A stretch of 6,194 bases of DNA, taken from the NCBI GenBank assembly GCA_029880275.1, contig JAOUOQ010000114.1, positions 1 to 6,194 of the forward strand, read 5' to 3'. The stretch comes from Candidatus Aminicenantota bacterium. GTDB taxonomy: Bacteria > Acidobacteriota > B3-B38 > Guanabaribacteriales > B3-B38. A program made the translations under genes and the position numbers. Under the pieces are notes generated by a model. The model was not told the origin of the DNA and did no database searches. It saw nothing but the letters and a program-made list of their open reading frames with translations. Shown piece by piece: positions 1 to 6,028 of the stretch (the stretch's first letter is position 1; each line of letters opens with the position of its first letter).

Positions 1-287
1 CCAGGACCGGGGGGACACTGCTCAATCAGAAGTTCACCCCCCACCTGCTGGCCACCGAGGAGGGGATAGAGAAGTTAGCCCATCTCATAAGGTCCTATTT
101 CAGGCTTGATGGGCACCATATACAGTTCAATGTGGTCAGTGCCGACACCCTGCGGGATGCGCAGAAATATCCCGAGAAATACCGCGACCTCATCGTCAGG
201 GTGGCAGGCTACAGTGATTATTTCGTTGACCTCAGCTCGGAGCTGCAGAATGAGATAATCAAACGCACCGAACACCGATCATTCTGA
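1..287 (+). CDS. Glycyl radical enzyme, C-terminal fragment (pyruvate formate-lyase 2 / glycerol dehydratase-like)
   Basis: The gene runs in from the left edge; the readable frame starts at base 3 and gives 94 residues before TGA at 285-287. It ends with the glycyl radical domain. RVAGYSDYF matches the family's RVxGYS loop, and the glycine that would carry the radical is residue 69 of the fragment (bases 207-209), 25 residues from the end, as usual in the family. The preceding HIQFNVVSADTLRDAQ and the following LQNEIIKRTEH are typical of the broad PFL2/dehydratase/lyase branch. Such enzymes are cytoplasmic, act only without oxygen, and cleave C-C, C-O, C-N or C-S bonds by radical chemistry. 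Substrate-deciding residues (the active-site Cys and Glu region) lie outside the window, so choline lyase, isethionate lyase, diol dehydratase and aryl-succinate synthase types cannot be told apart. The cognate activase is not visible and may lie further left. The family call is firm; the reaction is unknown. Confidence 0.93.
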   Translation, partial: RTGGTLLNQKFTPHLLATEEGIEKLAHLIRSYFRLDGHHIQFNVVSADTLRDAQKYPEKYRDLIVRVAGYSDYFVDLSSELQNEIIKRTEHRSF

Positions 288-371
288 GCCTATGCCGGTA
301 CTTAAAAGCTCTTTTTCAACTCTCTGTATTAAGGTTAAGTGGCTACATGCTGCAGATAAGTAAAAATATTT

Positions 372-400
372 ATGGCAACATTAGTTTAACTCATTATAGA
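372..400 (+). promoter_or_regulatory. Possible sigma-70 promoter for the exported M24 gene
   Basis: ATGGCA at 372-377 (4 of 6 with TTGACA) and TATAGA at 395-400 (4 of 6 with TATAAT) are separated by 17 bases in an AT-rich stretch. Transcription would begin near base 407, giving a leader of about 23 bases before the start codon at 430. Both boxes are only fair matches. No clear terminator separates this region from the glycyl radical enzyme gene, so read-through from upstream is also possible. Confidence 0.3.
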
Positions 401-414
401 TGTTAACTTTATTT

Positions 415-423
415 AAAGGAGGG
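415..423 (+). promoter_or_regulatory. Strong Shine-Dalgarno site that fixes the M24 start at 430
   Basis: AAAGGAGGG lies six bases before the ATG at 430. An earlier in-frame ATG at 400 would put this site inside the gene, has no comparable site of its own, and would add ten residues ahead of the twin-arginine signal. The start at 430 places the Tat motif at residues 4-10, where it belongs. Confidence 0.85.
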
Positions 424-429
424 TTTAGC

Positions 430-1821
430 ATGAAGACCTCAAGAAGAGATTTTGTCAAGGGCTCTCTGGCATCTCTGACATTAGTGGGAGGAGGAGCAGG
501 TCTCTTGTCTGCGTCCGAAAAAGCACAAGTCAAGGGTGATTCAGAAAAATTGCTCATTAAAAATCCCGACCATCCTCAGCCGGCTACTTATGACCGACTC
601 CCTCTCAGCTGGCATAAAAACACAGTAAATCGCTTAAAAGAGAAGGTAGGCGAGAAGGGTGTGGATGCCATTTTGCTTCAGAACCGCTGGAACATCATCT
701 ATTTTAGCGGTCTTTTTCACACCACGACGGAGAGGCCGTTCTACTGTTTATTTCCGGTGAAAGAAGACGCCGTCTTCTGGTATCACCCTGGTCTGGATTT
801 AGATATAGTCAAGACCTGGTGGTGCACGGATAATGAGTACTACTACGATTACTATCATGCCAAAGGAGGCTATCCCGACCAGGGGAAGGTGGTAATGGGG
901 AACACTGTCGACATTTTTGAGTGGCTGCTTGAAGGGCTGAAAAAGAGAGGGTTTGCCGATAAGGTCATCGGAGTTGACGCTGAATGGCCGCCGTCTAAAA
1001 TGAAAAAAGTCAACAAGATGCTCCCTCGAGCGAAGATTGTAGACATCAGTGAAGAGTGCATCAAGATGAGGATGGTCAAGACCAAAGAGGAAATTGCCCT
1101 CTGCCAGCGTTCCATGAATTACTTCAGTAAGATTCATGCCTTTGCCCGAGATTACATCCTGGAGAGAGGAACCGATGCCACAGACTATGAAATCGGGCAT
1201 GCAGTGGAAGAATATGGCACCAATTTAGTCCTCAAAGACATCAAGCGTGATGGGGCACCGCACACTGCAGTAGGCATAGGAATCGGAATTGGGTGTCGCA
1301 CAGGTAGGGGTACTGCCTATCCTCATCCCAACCAGTACCATCACAACAAGGTTAAGAAAGGAGATTCGCTACAGGTAGCTGGCGGGGTTTCCATAGGGGG
1401 CTATGGGGGAGAATGCTACCGCTACTACCAGATAGCGCCCTGGGACGCCCATCGAGAAAAAGTATGGGAGGTAGTCACCGAAACGGTGCGTATGCAGGAG
1501 AGAGAATCTAAAGCAGGGGTAACATGCGCTGAGGTTGCCTATAAAGTTCATAAGTATCAAGTCGAACAGGGAGTGACCAAACTGCTTTATCAGCGTGTTG
1601 CCCACGGACAGGGAATGGAAGGACACCAGCCACCATATATCGCTCTGGGAGATATGACCGTCCTGGAGGAAGGAATGACATTCAGCGTGGAGCCGGGCTT
1701 GTTTGATCCAGAGAACGGCTTCGGCTATAATCCCAGCGACTTGCTATTGGTGACCAAAGAGAAAGGAGTGCTCATGAGCAGTGTTCCTCTCACTAAAGAG
1801 TGGATGTTCTTGAATCTGTAA
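430..1821 (+). CDS. Tat-exported creatinase/aminopeptidase P-like (M24) protein with altered metal site
   Basis: 463 residues. Residues 4-10 are SRRDFVK, a classic twin-arginine motif, followed by a Gly/Ala/Leu-rich core to about residue 27, so the protein is probably exported folded through Tat. Residues ~64-210 resemble the creatinase N-terminal domain (RLKEKVGEKGVDAILLQ, then YFSGL), and ~225-445 the pita-bread M24 domain. H299, H392 and H399 (AHGQGMEGH) and E421 (VEPG) sit at conserved positions. By hand alignment to aminopeptidase P, however, the first ligand Asp is A317, the second is E328 and the last Glu is S436. Creatinase, which works without metal, also lost these ligands. The protein may therefore be a metal-independent amidinohydrolase-like enzyme, an enzyme with another metal arrangement, or a binding protein; peptidase activity should not be assumed. 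Family call firm, function open. Downstream after 416 bases lies a sodium symporter on the same strand. Confidence 0.88.
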   Translation: MKTSRRDFVKGSLASLTLVGGGAGLLSASEKAQVKGDSEKLLIKNPDHPQPATYDRLPLSWHKNTVNRLKEKVGEKGVDAILLQNRWNIIYFSGLFHTTTERPFYCLFPVKEDAVFWYHPGLDLDIVKTWWCTDNEYYYDYYHAKGGYPDQGKVVMGNTVDIFEWLLEGLKKRGFADKVIGVDAEWPPSKMKKVNKMLPRAKIVDISEECIKMRMVKTKEEIALCQRSMNYFSKIHAFARDYILERGTDATDYEIGHAVEEYGTNLVLKDIKRDGAPHTAVGIGIGIGCRTGRGTAYPHPNQYHHNKVKKGDSLQVAGGVSIGGYGGECYRYYQIAPWDAHREKVWEVVTETVRMQERESKAGVTCAEVAYKVHKYQVEQGVTKLLYQRVAHGQGMEGHQPPYIALGDMTVLEEGMTFSVEPGLFDPENGFGYNPSDLLLVTKEKGVLMSSVPLTKEWMFLNL

Positions 1822-1884
1822 ATGGATACGAGAACCCCGGCTCACTGATCATCGATGATGACCGATATGGCTCTTATCGTTCCT

Positions 1885-1922
1885 GCAGAATTTCTGATGT
1901 AAGACTGCACGCAGAAAATCTG
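1885..1922. repeat. Pair of GCAGAA..TCTG palindromic motifs
   Basis: GCAGAATTTCTG (1885-1896) and GCAGAAAATCTG (1911-1922) are each nearly self-complementary (CAGA...TCTG arms) and agree at 10 of 12 positions. The centres are 26 bases apart, about two and a half helical turns. A regulator binding site is possible, but they lie more than 300 bases before the symporter start, which is far for a simple operator. Confidence 0.35.
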
Positions 1923-2142
1923 CCCTGATGTTTGCAGTCAGCTTAGGTATCGCTTCATCGCTCCCAGCAGGGGAAATCTGTTTAGTGCCAGAGCAGTTGT
2001 GTGGGCGATGTCAGGTTGCGATTCGCACCAGTGGCATCGGGAATGATAGGGAAAGCTGCAGATGACAAAGCCCATGGGGAACCAAATTGTAATGAACGGT
2101 TGGCTTCGCTCATCGGTTTTTATCCTTTTCTTCTGAGCTGGC

Positions 2143-2170
2143 TTGATAAAGAAAAGGCGCGTTGCATGAT
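2143..2170 (+). promoter_or_regulatory. Possible promoter for the symporter gene
   Basis: TTGATA at 2143-2148 (5 of 6 with TTGACA) and CATGAT at 2165-2170 (4 of 6 with TATAAT) are separated by 16 bases. Transcription would begin near 2177, leaving a leader of about 60 bases. The -10 box is weak, so this is a tentative call. Confidence 0.25.
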
Positions 2171-2237
2171 GTAAAAGACTGTTCCGGGCGAGAGGCGACA
2201 GGGCAAAAGATAGTCCCACGAAAAAGGAGAGAGAATT

Positions 2238-3710
2238 ATGGAAGCGAAGAAGGAGGTTTTCAGCTCTCGCTGGGGGCTCATACTGGCGGCACTGGGGATG
2301 GCGGTCGGAGCTGGCAACATCTGGAGATTCCCCCGGGTAGCTGCCCAGAACGGAGGCGGCGCGTTCCTCATACCGTGGGTTCTGTTTATTTTCCTGTGGG
2401 CTATTCCTCTGCTGCTTATTGAGTTCGGCATTGGGAAAGCAACCCGCTGTGGCACCGTGGGAGCCTTCGGCAAGATTATGGGGAAGAAATACAGCTGGAT
2501 GGGAGCCTGGGTCGGCTTCTGCACCTTAGCCATAACATTCTATTATTCCGTAGTGACCGGATGGTGTATTAAATACTTAATCGCGGGAATAGTGGATGGG
2601 AAGGTGGGTGACCGCTCGATTGCATACTGGGATAGCTTTACCAGCTCTTACCAGCCCATCATTTACCATTTTATCGTTATGGCTCTGGGCTCATATATCA
2701 TTTATCGTGGTGTGGTCAGAGGGATTGAAGTCGCCAATAAGCTCTTAATACCCTCCCTCTGTATCCTGCTGGTCATCGGCGCTGTTCGCTCCCTGACCCT
2801 CCCCGGGTCATGGGAAGGGGTGAATTTCCTCTTCCGCCCGGACTGGAAGCTTCTGCTTAACTACCGGGTCTGGCTGGAGGCTCTAAGTCAGACCGCCTGG
2901 TCCACCGGAGCTGCCTGGGGATTGATTCTCACCTACGCTATCTATACCAGGAAGCGGGAGGATGTGGTGCTCAACACCCGTATTACTGTTCTCGGAGACT
3001 ACTCCGCCTCCTTGATAGCCGGGCTGGCTATTATACCGGTGGCCTTCTCCTTTCTCACCAGAGGGGAAGCCCTCGAGGCCATGGCTTCGGGGGATACGGG
3101 ATTAGCCTTTATCTGGCTGCCAAAGTTGTTTTCTCAGATGCCCGCCGGCAACCTCTTCATGTCCCTCTTCTTTCTGGCGCTGCTCTTCGCTGCCCTCTCT
3201 TCACTTATCTCTCAGCTTGAACTGGTTACTCGCATCTTTATGGATTTTGGAATCGCCCGCCGCCGAGCTATTGTGATGGTAGGCTGCGTCAGCTTCTTGC
3301 TGGGGATCCCTTCCGCTTTGAGCCTCAATTTCCTCAACAACCAGGACTGGGTCTGGGGTCTGGCGCTGATGATTAATGGGTTTTTCTTCGCCATGGCAGC
3401 TATAAAATATGGGGTCTCCCGTTTCCGAAGCGAGCTCATCAACACTGAAGGGAACGACATCCCCGTCGGGAAGTGGTTCGTATACGTGGTGAAATATATC
3501 ATACCTCTGGAATGCGTCGTCCTGCTTATCTGGTGGTTCTCGCAAGCTATAAGGGGGAATCCAACCACCTGGTGGAAGCCTTTCGAGGTAAACAGCGTAG
3601 GAACCTGCCTTTTGCAGTGGGGCCTTATTCTGTCCATATTCATTATCTTTAATCGCTGGATCGCTAAAGCTACCTTAAAAAATACTGAAAGGGAGCCAGA
3701 AGAATCATAG
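2238..3710 (+). CDS. Sodium:neurotransmitter symporter family (NSS/SLC6, LeuT-like) transporter
   Basis: 490 residues with twelve hydrophobic spans, the size and layout of bacterial NSS transporters, which import amino acids or related compounds with Na+. The start has AAGGAGA seven bases upstream. TM1 carries the family signature (MAVGAGNIWRFP at 21-32, then NGGGAFLIP at 38-46). A22, V23 and N27 fall on the LeuT Na+ ligands of the same number, and R30 on the extracellular-gate Arg. TM8 AALSS (318-322) matches the Na2 Ala/Thr/Ser set with Ser for Thr. Two positions differ from LeuT: the TM6 break reads WSTGAAWG (221-228) where LeuT has its Ser-Leu-Gly turn, and D254 replaces the TM7 Asn of the Na1 site. 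A new negative charge there could change ion stoichiometry or substrate charge preference. The substrate cannot be read from sequence. The preceding exported hydrolase-like gene suggests a small nitrogenous compound (inference). Confidence 0.95.
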   Translation: MEAKKEVFSSRWGLILAALGMAVGAGNIWRFPRVAAQNGGGAFLIPWVLFIFLWAIPLLLIEFGIGKATRCGTVGAFGKIMGKKYSWMGAWVGFCTLAITFYYSVVTGWCIKYLIAGIVDGKVGDRSIAYWDSFTSSYQPIIYHFIVMALGSYIIYRGVVRGIEVANKLLIPSLCILLVIGAVRSLTLPGSWEGVNFLFRPDWKLLLNYRVWLEALSQTAWSTGAAWGLILTYAIYTRKREDVVLNTRITVLGDYSASLIAGLAIIPVAFSFLTRGEALEAMASGDTGLAFIWLPKLFSQMPAGNLFMSLFFLALLFAALSSLISQLELVTRIFMDFGIARRRAIVMVGCVSFLLGIPSALSLNFLNNQDWVWGLALMINGFFFAMAAIKYGVSRFRSELINTEGNDIPVGKWFVYVVKYIIPLECVVLLIWWFSQAIRGNPTTWWKPFEVNSVGTCLLQWGLILSIFIIFNRWIAKATLKNTEREPEES

Positions 3711-3881
3711 AAATAGCAGCCATAATTATGATTAGCATTAGATAAGTTGAGTGGGGAGGTTTTATCCGCTCTCTGTGAGCTGCTATGCGAAAGAAAATCT
3801 ATTGCCCATCATAGAGGGAGGGATAATTCCCTCAATGGAATGTTGTTCTCGGAACAGAGGCAAGGGATTAAAGGCTGCGTT
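3711..3881. other. Gap between convergent genes, no clear terminator
   Basis: This is the 171-base space between the symporter stop and the pyrophosphatase stop. No gene is seen. It holds one short stem-loop (3818-3833) and a 10-base palindrome CATAATTATG (3721-3730). Neither is followed closely by a T-run on either strand, so how transcription ends here is unclear. Confidence 0.5.
3818..3833. other. Short hairpin between convergent genes, possible weak bidirectional terminator
   Basis: GAGGGA (3818-3823) and TCCCTC (3828-3833) form a perfect six-base-pair stem with a TAAT loop. It lies 107 bases after the symporter stop and 48 bases beyond the hppA stop. There is no adjacent U-tract in either direction, so an intrinsic-terminator role is weakly supported. 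Confidence 0.35.
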
Positions 3882-5891
3882 TTAAATAAACAATCCGACG
3901 AAGATGAGGGATACGATGGACATCACCTTGATAAGGATGTCAATGGAAGGTCCTGCGGTATCCTTGAAGGGGTCACCCACCGTATCGCCGATAACGGCGT
4001 TTTTATGAGAAAAGGTACCCTTACCCCCCAGATTGCCGGCTTCGATGAACTTTTTGGCATTGTCCCATGCTCCACCAGAGTTAGCCATGAGTATAGCCAG
4101 CATGGAGCCTATTATTATGGAACCAGTAAGCAATCCTCCCACGGCTTCGGCTCCCAGAATCAGCCCCAGAAATAGGGGTACCGTCACCGCCAGAGTGCTG
4201 GGTAATATCATCTCCTTCAGAGCAGCGCGTGTGCTGATATCTATACATCGGGTATAATTGGGTTTGGAAGTCCCTTCCATCAGACCCGTAATCTCCCGAA
4301 ACTGTCGCCTGACCTCGTTGACCATCTTCATAGCTGCCTTCCCCACCGCGTTTATGAGCAAGGAGGAGAACAGGAAGGGCATCATTCCCCCTATCAGGAC
4401 ACCTATCAGCACCGGGGGGTGAGTCAGGTTTACATACTTAAACCCTGCCACCTGGGCATAAGCGGATACGAGGGCAAAAGCGGTAAACACCGCCGAGCAG
4501 GCAGCAAACCCCTTGTTGATGGCGGCAGTGGTGTTCCCGACCGAATCGAGAGCTTCCGCCCGCTTTCGGGTCTCTGTGCCCATACCCGCCATCTCAGCAA
4601 TGCCGGCAGCGTTATCGGTGATGGGACCATAGCCGTCAATGGAAAGAATTATGCTGAGGATAGCCAGCAGACCTACGGCTGCCATGGGAACGCCATATAG
4701 TCCTCCGAAGTAGTATGCCAGATATACCGCCACGCAGACCAATACGGCAGAGAGGGCAGCACTCGCCAGACCGATTGACAGTCCGCTGATAATATTGGGA
4801 GCCGCTCCTCTCACCGATGCGTGGGCAATGTTCTGCACCGCGGCTTCCTTGTCCGAGGTATAGTGCTCGGTAATCAACCCTATCAATAACCCAGCCGCCA
4901 GCCCGCAAAGTACTGATATGAAGATCCCTATTTGACCTATGGTATAAGCGACCAAAAAGTACGTGCCCACGGCGGTCAGACCAATAGTTACGAAGGTTCC
5001 CCTGTTGAGGGCGCTGCGAGCCTTCTGCGTCTGCTGCTGGAAATCAGCTCCTTTGACTTCGGCTGGCTTGACAAAGGCGGCTCCGATGATGCCGGAGAGA
5101 ATCCCGGCACCCCCGATGGCCACTGGCAGGATGACCCCGATACTGCCATATACCAGCCACCCCACCGTCATGGCACTGATAAGGGAGGCGACATACGATT
5201 CTAACAGGTCAGAGCCCATCCCTGCGATATCCCCCACATTGTCCCCCACATTATCGGCTATTACCGCCGGGTTGCGGGGGTCGTCTTCCGGTATGTTCGA
5301 TTCCACCTTCCCCACCAGGTCGGCACCCACATCCGCCGCTTTGGTAAATATGCCGCCCCCTACCCTGGCAAACAGAGCAACCGAGCTTGCCCCGAAGCCG
5401 AAGCCAGCAACTATCTTGACAGGCATATCCGATGCAGGAAATATGAGGGTCAGGATATAATAAGCGACTATCAAGCCTGCCAGACCGAGACCAACCACTG
5501 TCATCCCCAGCACTGCGCCCCCGGCAAAGGCAATCCGCAGGGCACGACTAAAGCTTTCCTTGGCGGCATTGGCGGTGCGCACATTGGCGTGAGTAGCCCC
5601 CCTCATCGCTATATACCCCGCTGTGGCAGAGCAGGTAGCCCCAAAGAGAAAAGCAAAAGCTGTGTAAAGATGAATGGCTAATCCCAATATAAGGGCCATT
5701 AGAAGCATGAAGAATGTTAACACCTTGTATTCTCTGGAGATAAAAGCCATGGCACCTTTCTGAATAACATGGGAAATCTCCTGCATTTTAGCGGTGCCTT
5801 GGCTATGGCGCTTCATCCACCAGAAGAAGTAGCCAGCGGCGAGCAGCCCTCCAGCTCCAGCTAATAGCGAAAAAATCATCAGCCAGGTCAT
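3882..5891 (-). CDS. hppA: Membrane-bound ion-translocating pyrophosphatase, K+-dependent type, possibly Na+-pumping
   Basis: A complete 669-residue protein, mostly transmembrane helices (about 16 in this family), which hydrolyses cytoplasmic pyrophosphate and pumps Na+ or H+ out. AGGAGG lies seven bases before the start. The substrate-binding signature DVGADLVGKVE is at 187-197, followed by DDPRNP (203-208) and DNVGDNVGD (213-221). TDNAAGIAEMAG is at 425-436, and the C-terminal GDTVGDPFKDTAGPS (635-649) completes the catalytic set. GNTTAA (452-457) has Ala at 456, where potassium-independent enzymes have Lys, so K+ dependence is expected. E231, three residues after D228 in SDLLES, sits where Na+-pumping members such as the Thermotoga enzyme have their gate Glu. 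Plant-type K+-dependent H+ pumps have it four residues later, where this protein has Ala. Na+ pumping is likely but not proven; dual Na+/H+ pumping is the alternative. Position 459 is Asn, unlike the usual Gly/Ala or Thr. Confidence 0.98.
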   Translation of the reverse strand: MTWLMIFSLLAGAGGLLAAGYFFWWMKRHSQGTAKMQEISHVIQKGAMAFISREYKVLTFFMLLMALILGLAIHLYTAFAFLFGATCSATAGYIAMRGATHANVRTANAAKESFSRALRIAFAGGAVLGMTVVGLGLAGLIVAYYILTLIFPASDMPVKIVAGFGFGASSVALFARVGGGIFTKAADVGADLVGKVESNIPEDDPRNPAVIADNVGDNVGDIAGMGSDLLESYVASLISAMTVGWLVYGSIGVILPVAIGGAGILSGIIGAAFVKPAEVKGADFQQQTQKARSALNRGTFVTIGLTAVGTYFLVAYTIGQIGIFISVLCGLAAGLLIGLITEHYTSDKEAAVQNIAHASVRGAAPNIISGLSIGLASAALSAVLVCVAVYLAYYFGGLYGVPMAAVGLLAILSIILSIDGYGPITDNAAGIAEMAGMGTETRKRAEALDSVGNTTAAINKGFAACSAVFTAFALVSAYAQVAGFKYVNLTHPPVLIGVLIGGMMPFLFSSLLINAVGKAAMKMVNEVRRQFREITGLMEGTSKPNYTRCIDISTRAALKEMILPSTLAVTVPLFLGLILGAEAVGGLLTGSIIIGSMLAILMANSGGAWDNAKKFIEAGNLGGKGTFSHKNAVIGDTVGDPFKDTAGPSIDILIKVMSIVSLIFVGLFI

Positions 5892-5972
5892 TACCCTTCC
5901 TCCTATCGGGATTCTCCTCTTCTGCGCAATTGCCCTTTATATCCCATATTACTCTCACCCAAAGCAGACCGT

Positions 5973-6000
5973 ATTATAGCAGAAAATATACCTATTTCCA
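5973..6000 (-). promoter_or_regulatory. hppA promoter with extended -10
   Basis: Read on the minus strand, TGCTATAAT (plus-strand 5973-5981) is a perfect TATAAT with the TGN extension. Sixteen bases upstream, TGGAAA (5995-6000) is a 4 of 6 match to TTGACA, which is enough for an extended -10 promoter. The transcript would begin near 5966 and carry a leader of about 74 bases. This gives hppA its own promoter, separate from the radical SAM gene upstream. Confidence 0.7.
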
Positions 6001-6028
6001 GCAAAATATATAGCACCAGCAAAAAATC
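5979..6028. repeat. Three A-rich near-repeats upstream of and across the hppA promoter
   Basis: On the plus strand, GCAGAAAATATA (5979-5990), CAGCAAAATATA (5999-6010) and CAGCAAAAAATC (6017-6028) recur at 20- and 18-base steps, close to two helical turns. The last two share an exact 9-base unit, CCAGCAAAA (5998-6006 and 6016-6024). They overlap the -35 region and lie in the spacer after the upstream gene's stop. They could be regulator sites or phased A-tracts that help the promoter, or they could be chance in an AT-rich spacer. Confidence 0.4.

Larger units (their letters stand above)
1822..2237 (+). other. 416-base gene-free stretch between the M24 gene and the symporter gene
   Basis: No reading frame here resembles a known protein. 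The best plus-strand candidate, 1928-2065 (45 codons), has no Shine-Dalgarno site, and the minus-strand frame at 1938-2219 encodes nothing recognisable. Two similar short palindromic elements, GCAGAATTTCTG at 1885-1896 and GCAGAAAATCTG at 1911-1922, match at 10 of 12 bases and start 26 bases apart. They could be paired operator sites, but this is unproven. A 12-base perfect palindrome, ATCATCGATGAT, lies at 1848-1859, 26 bases after the M24 stop, and has no following T-run. No intrinsic terminator is convincing. The stretch may be a long leader/regulatory region or an eroded gene. Confidence 0.6.

Noticed and set aside
304..316. AAAAG-CT-CTTTTT as a terminator after the glycyl radical enzyme gene
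   Set aside because: The loop would be only two bases and the stem is AT-rich; it would not form a usable terminator.
400..429. Upstream in-frame ATG at 400 as the start of the M24 gene
   Set aside because: The strong Shine-Dalgarno site at 415-423 lies between it and the ATG at 430, and the later start gives a normal Tat signal peptide.
430..1821. Calling the M24 protein DddP (DMSP lyase) or Xaa-Pro aminopeptidase
   Set aside because: Both need metal ligands that appear replaced here (A317, E328, S436), so a specific enzyme name would mislead.
1848..1859. Perfect palindrome ATCATCGATGAT as a terminator or regulator site
   Set aside because: It has no loop, no T-run and no second copy; a palindrome of this size can occur by chance.
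1911..1925. A 15-base exact inverted match between 1911-1925 and 6179-6193 (inside the radical SAM gene), suggesting a relic copy of that gene in the gap
   Set aside because: The match does not extend on either side, the translation around it is unlike the family and meets a stop at once, and a match of this length can arise by chance in a window this size, at low odds.
1928..2065. 45-codon open frame in the gap before the symporter
   Set aside because: No ribosome-binding site, no recognisable motif and no support from context.
3721..3730. Palindrome CATAATTATG after the symporter gene
   Set aside because: Short and AT-rich with no T-run or partner site, so it is not evidence of function.
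4963..5460. 165-codon plus-strand open frame opposite hppA, with other open frames inside the M24, symporter and hppA genes
   Set aside because: They are antisense or out-of-frame shadows of well-supported genes with no known motifs.
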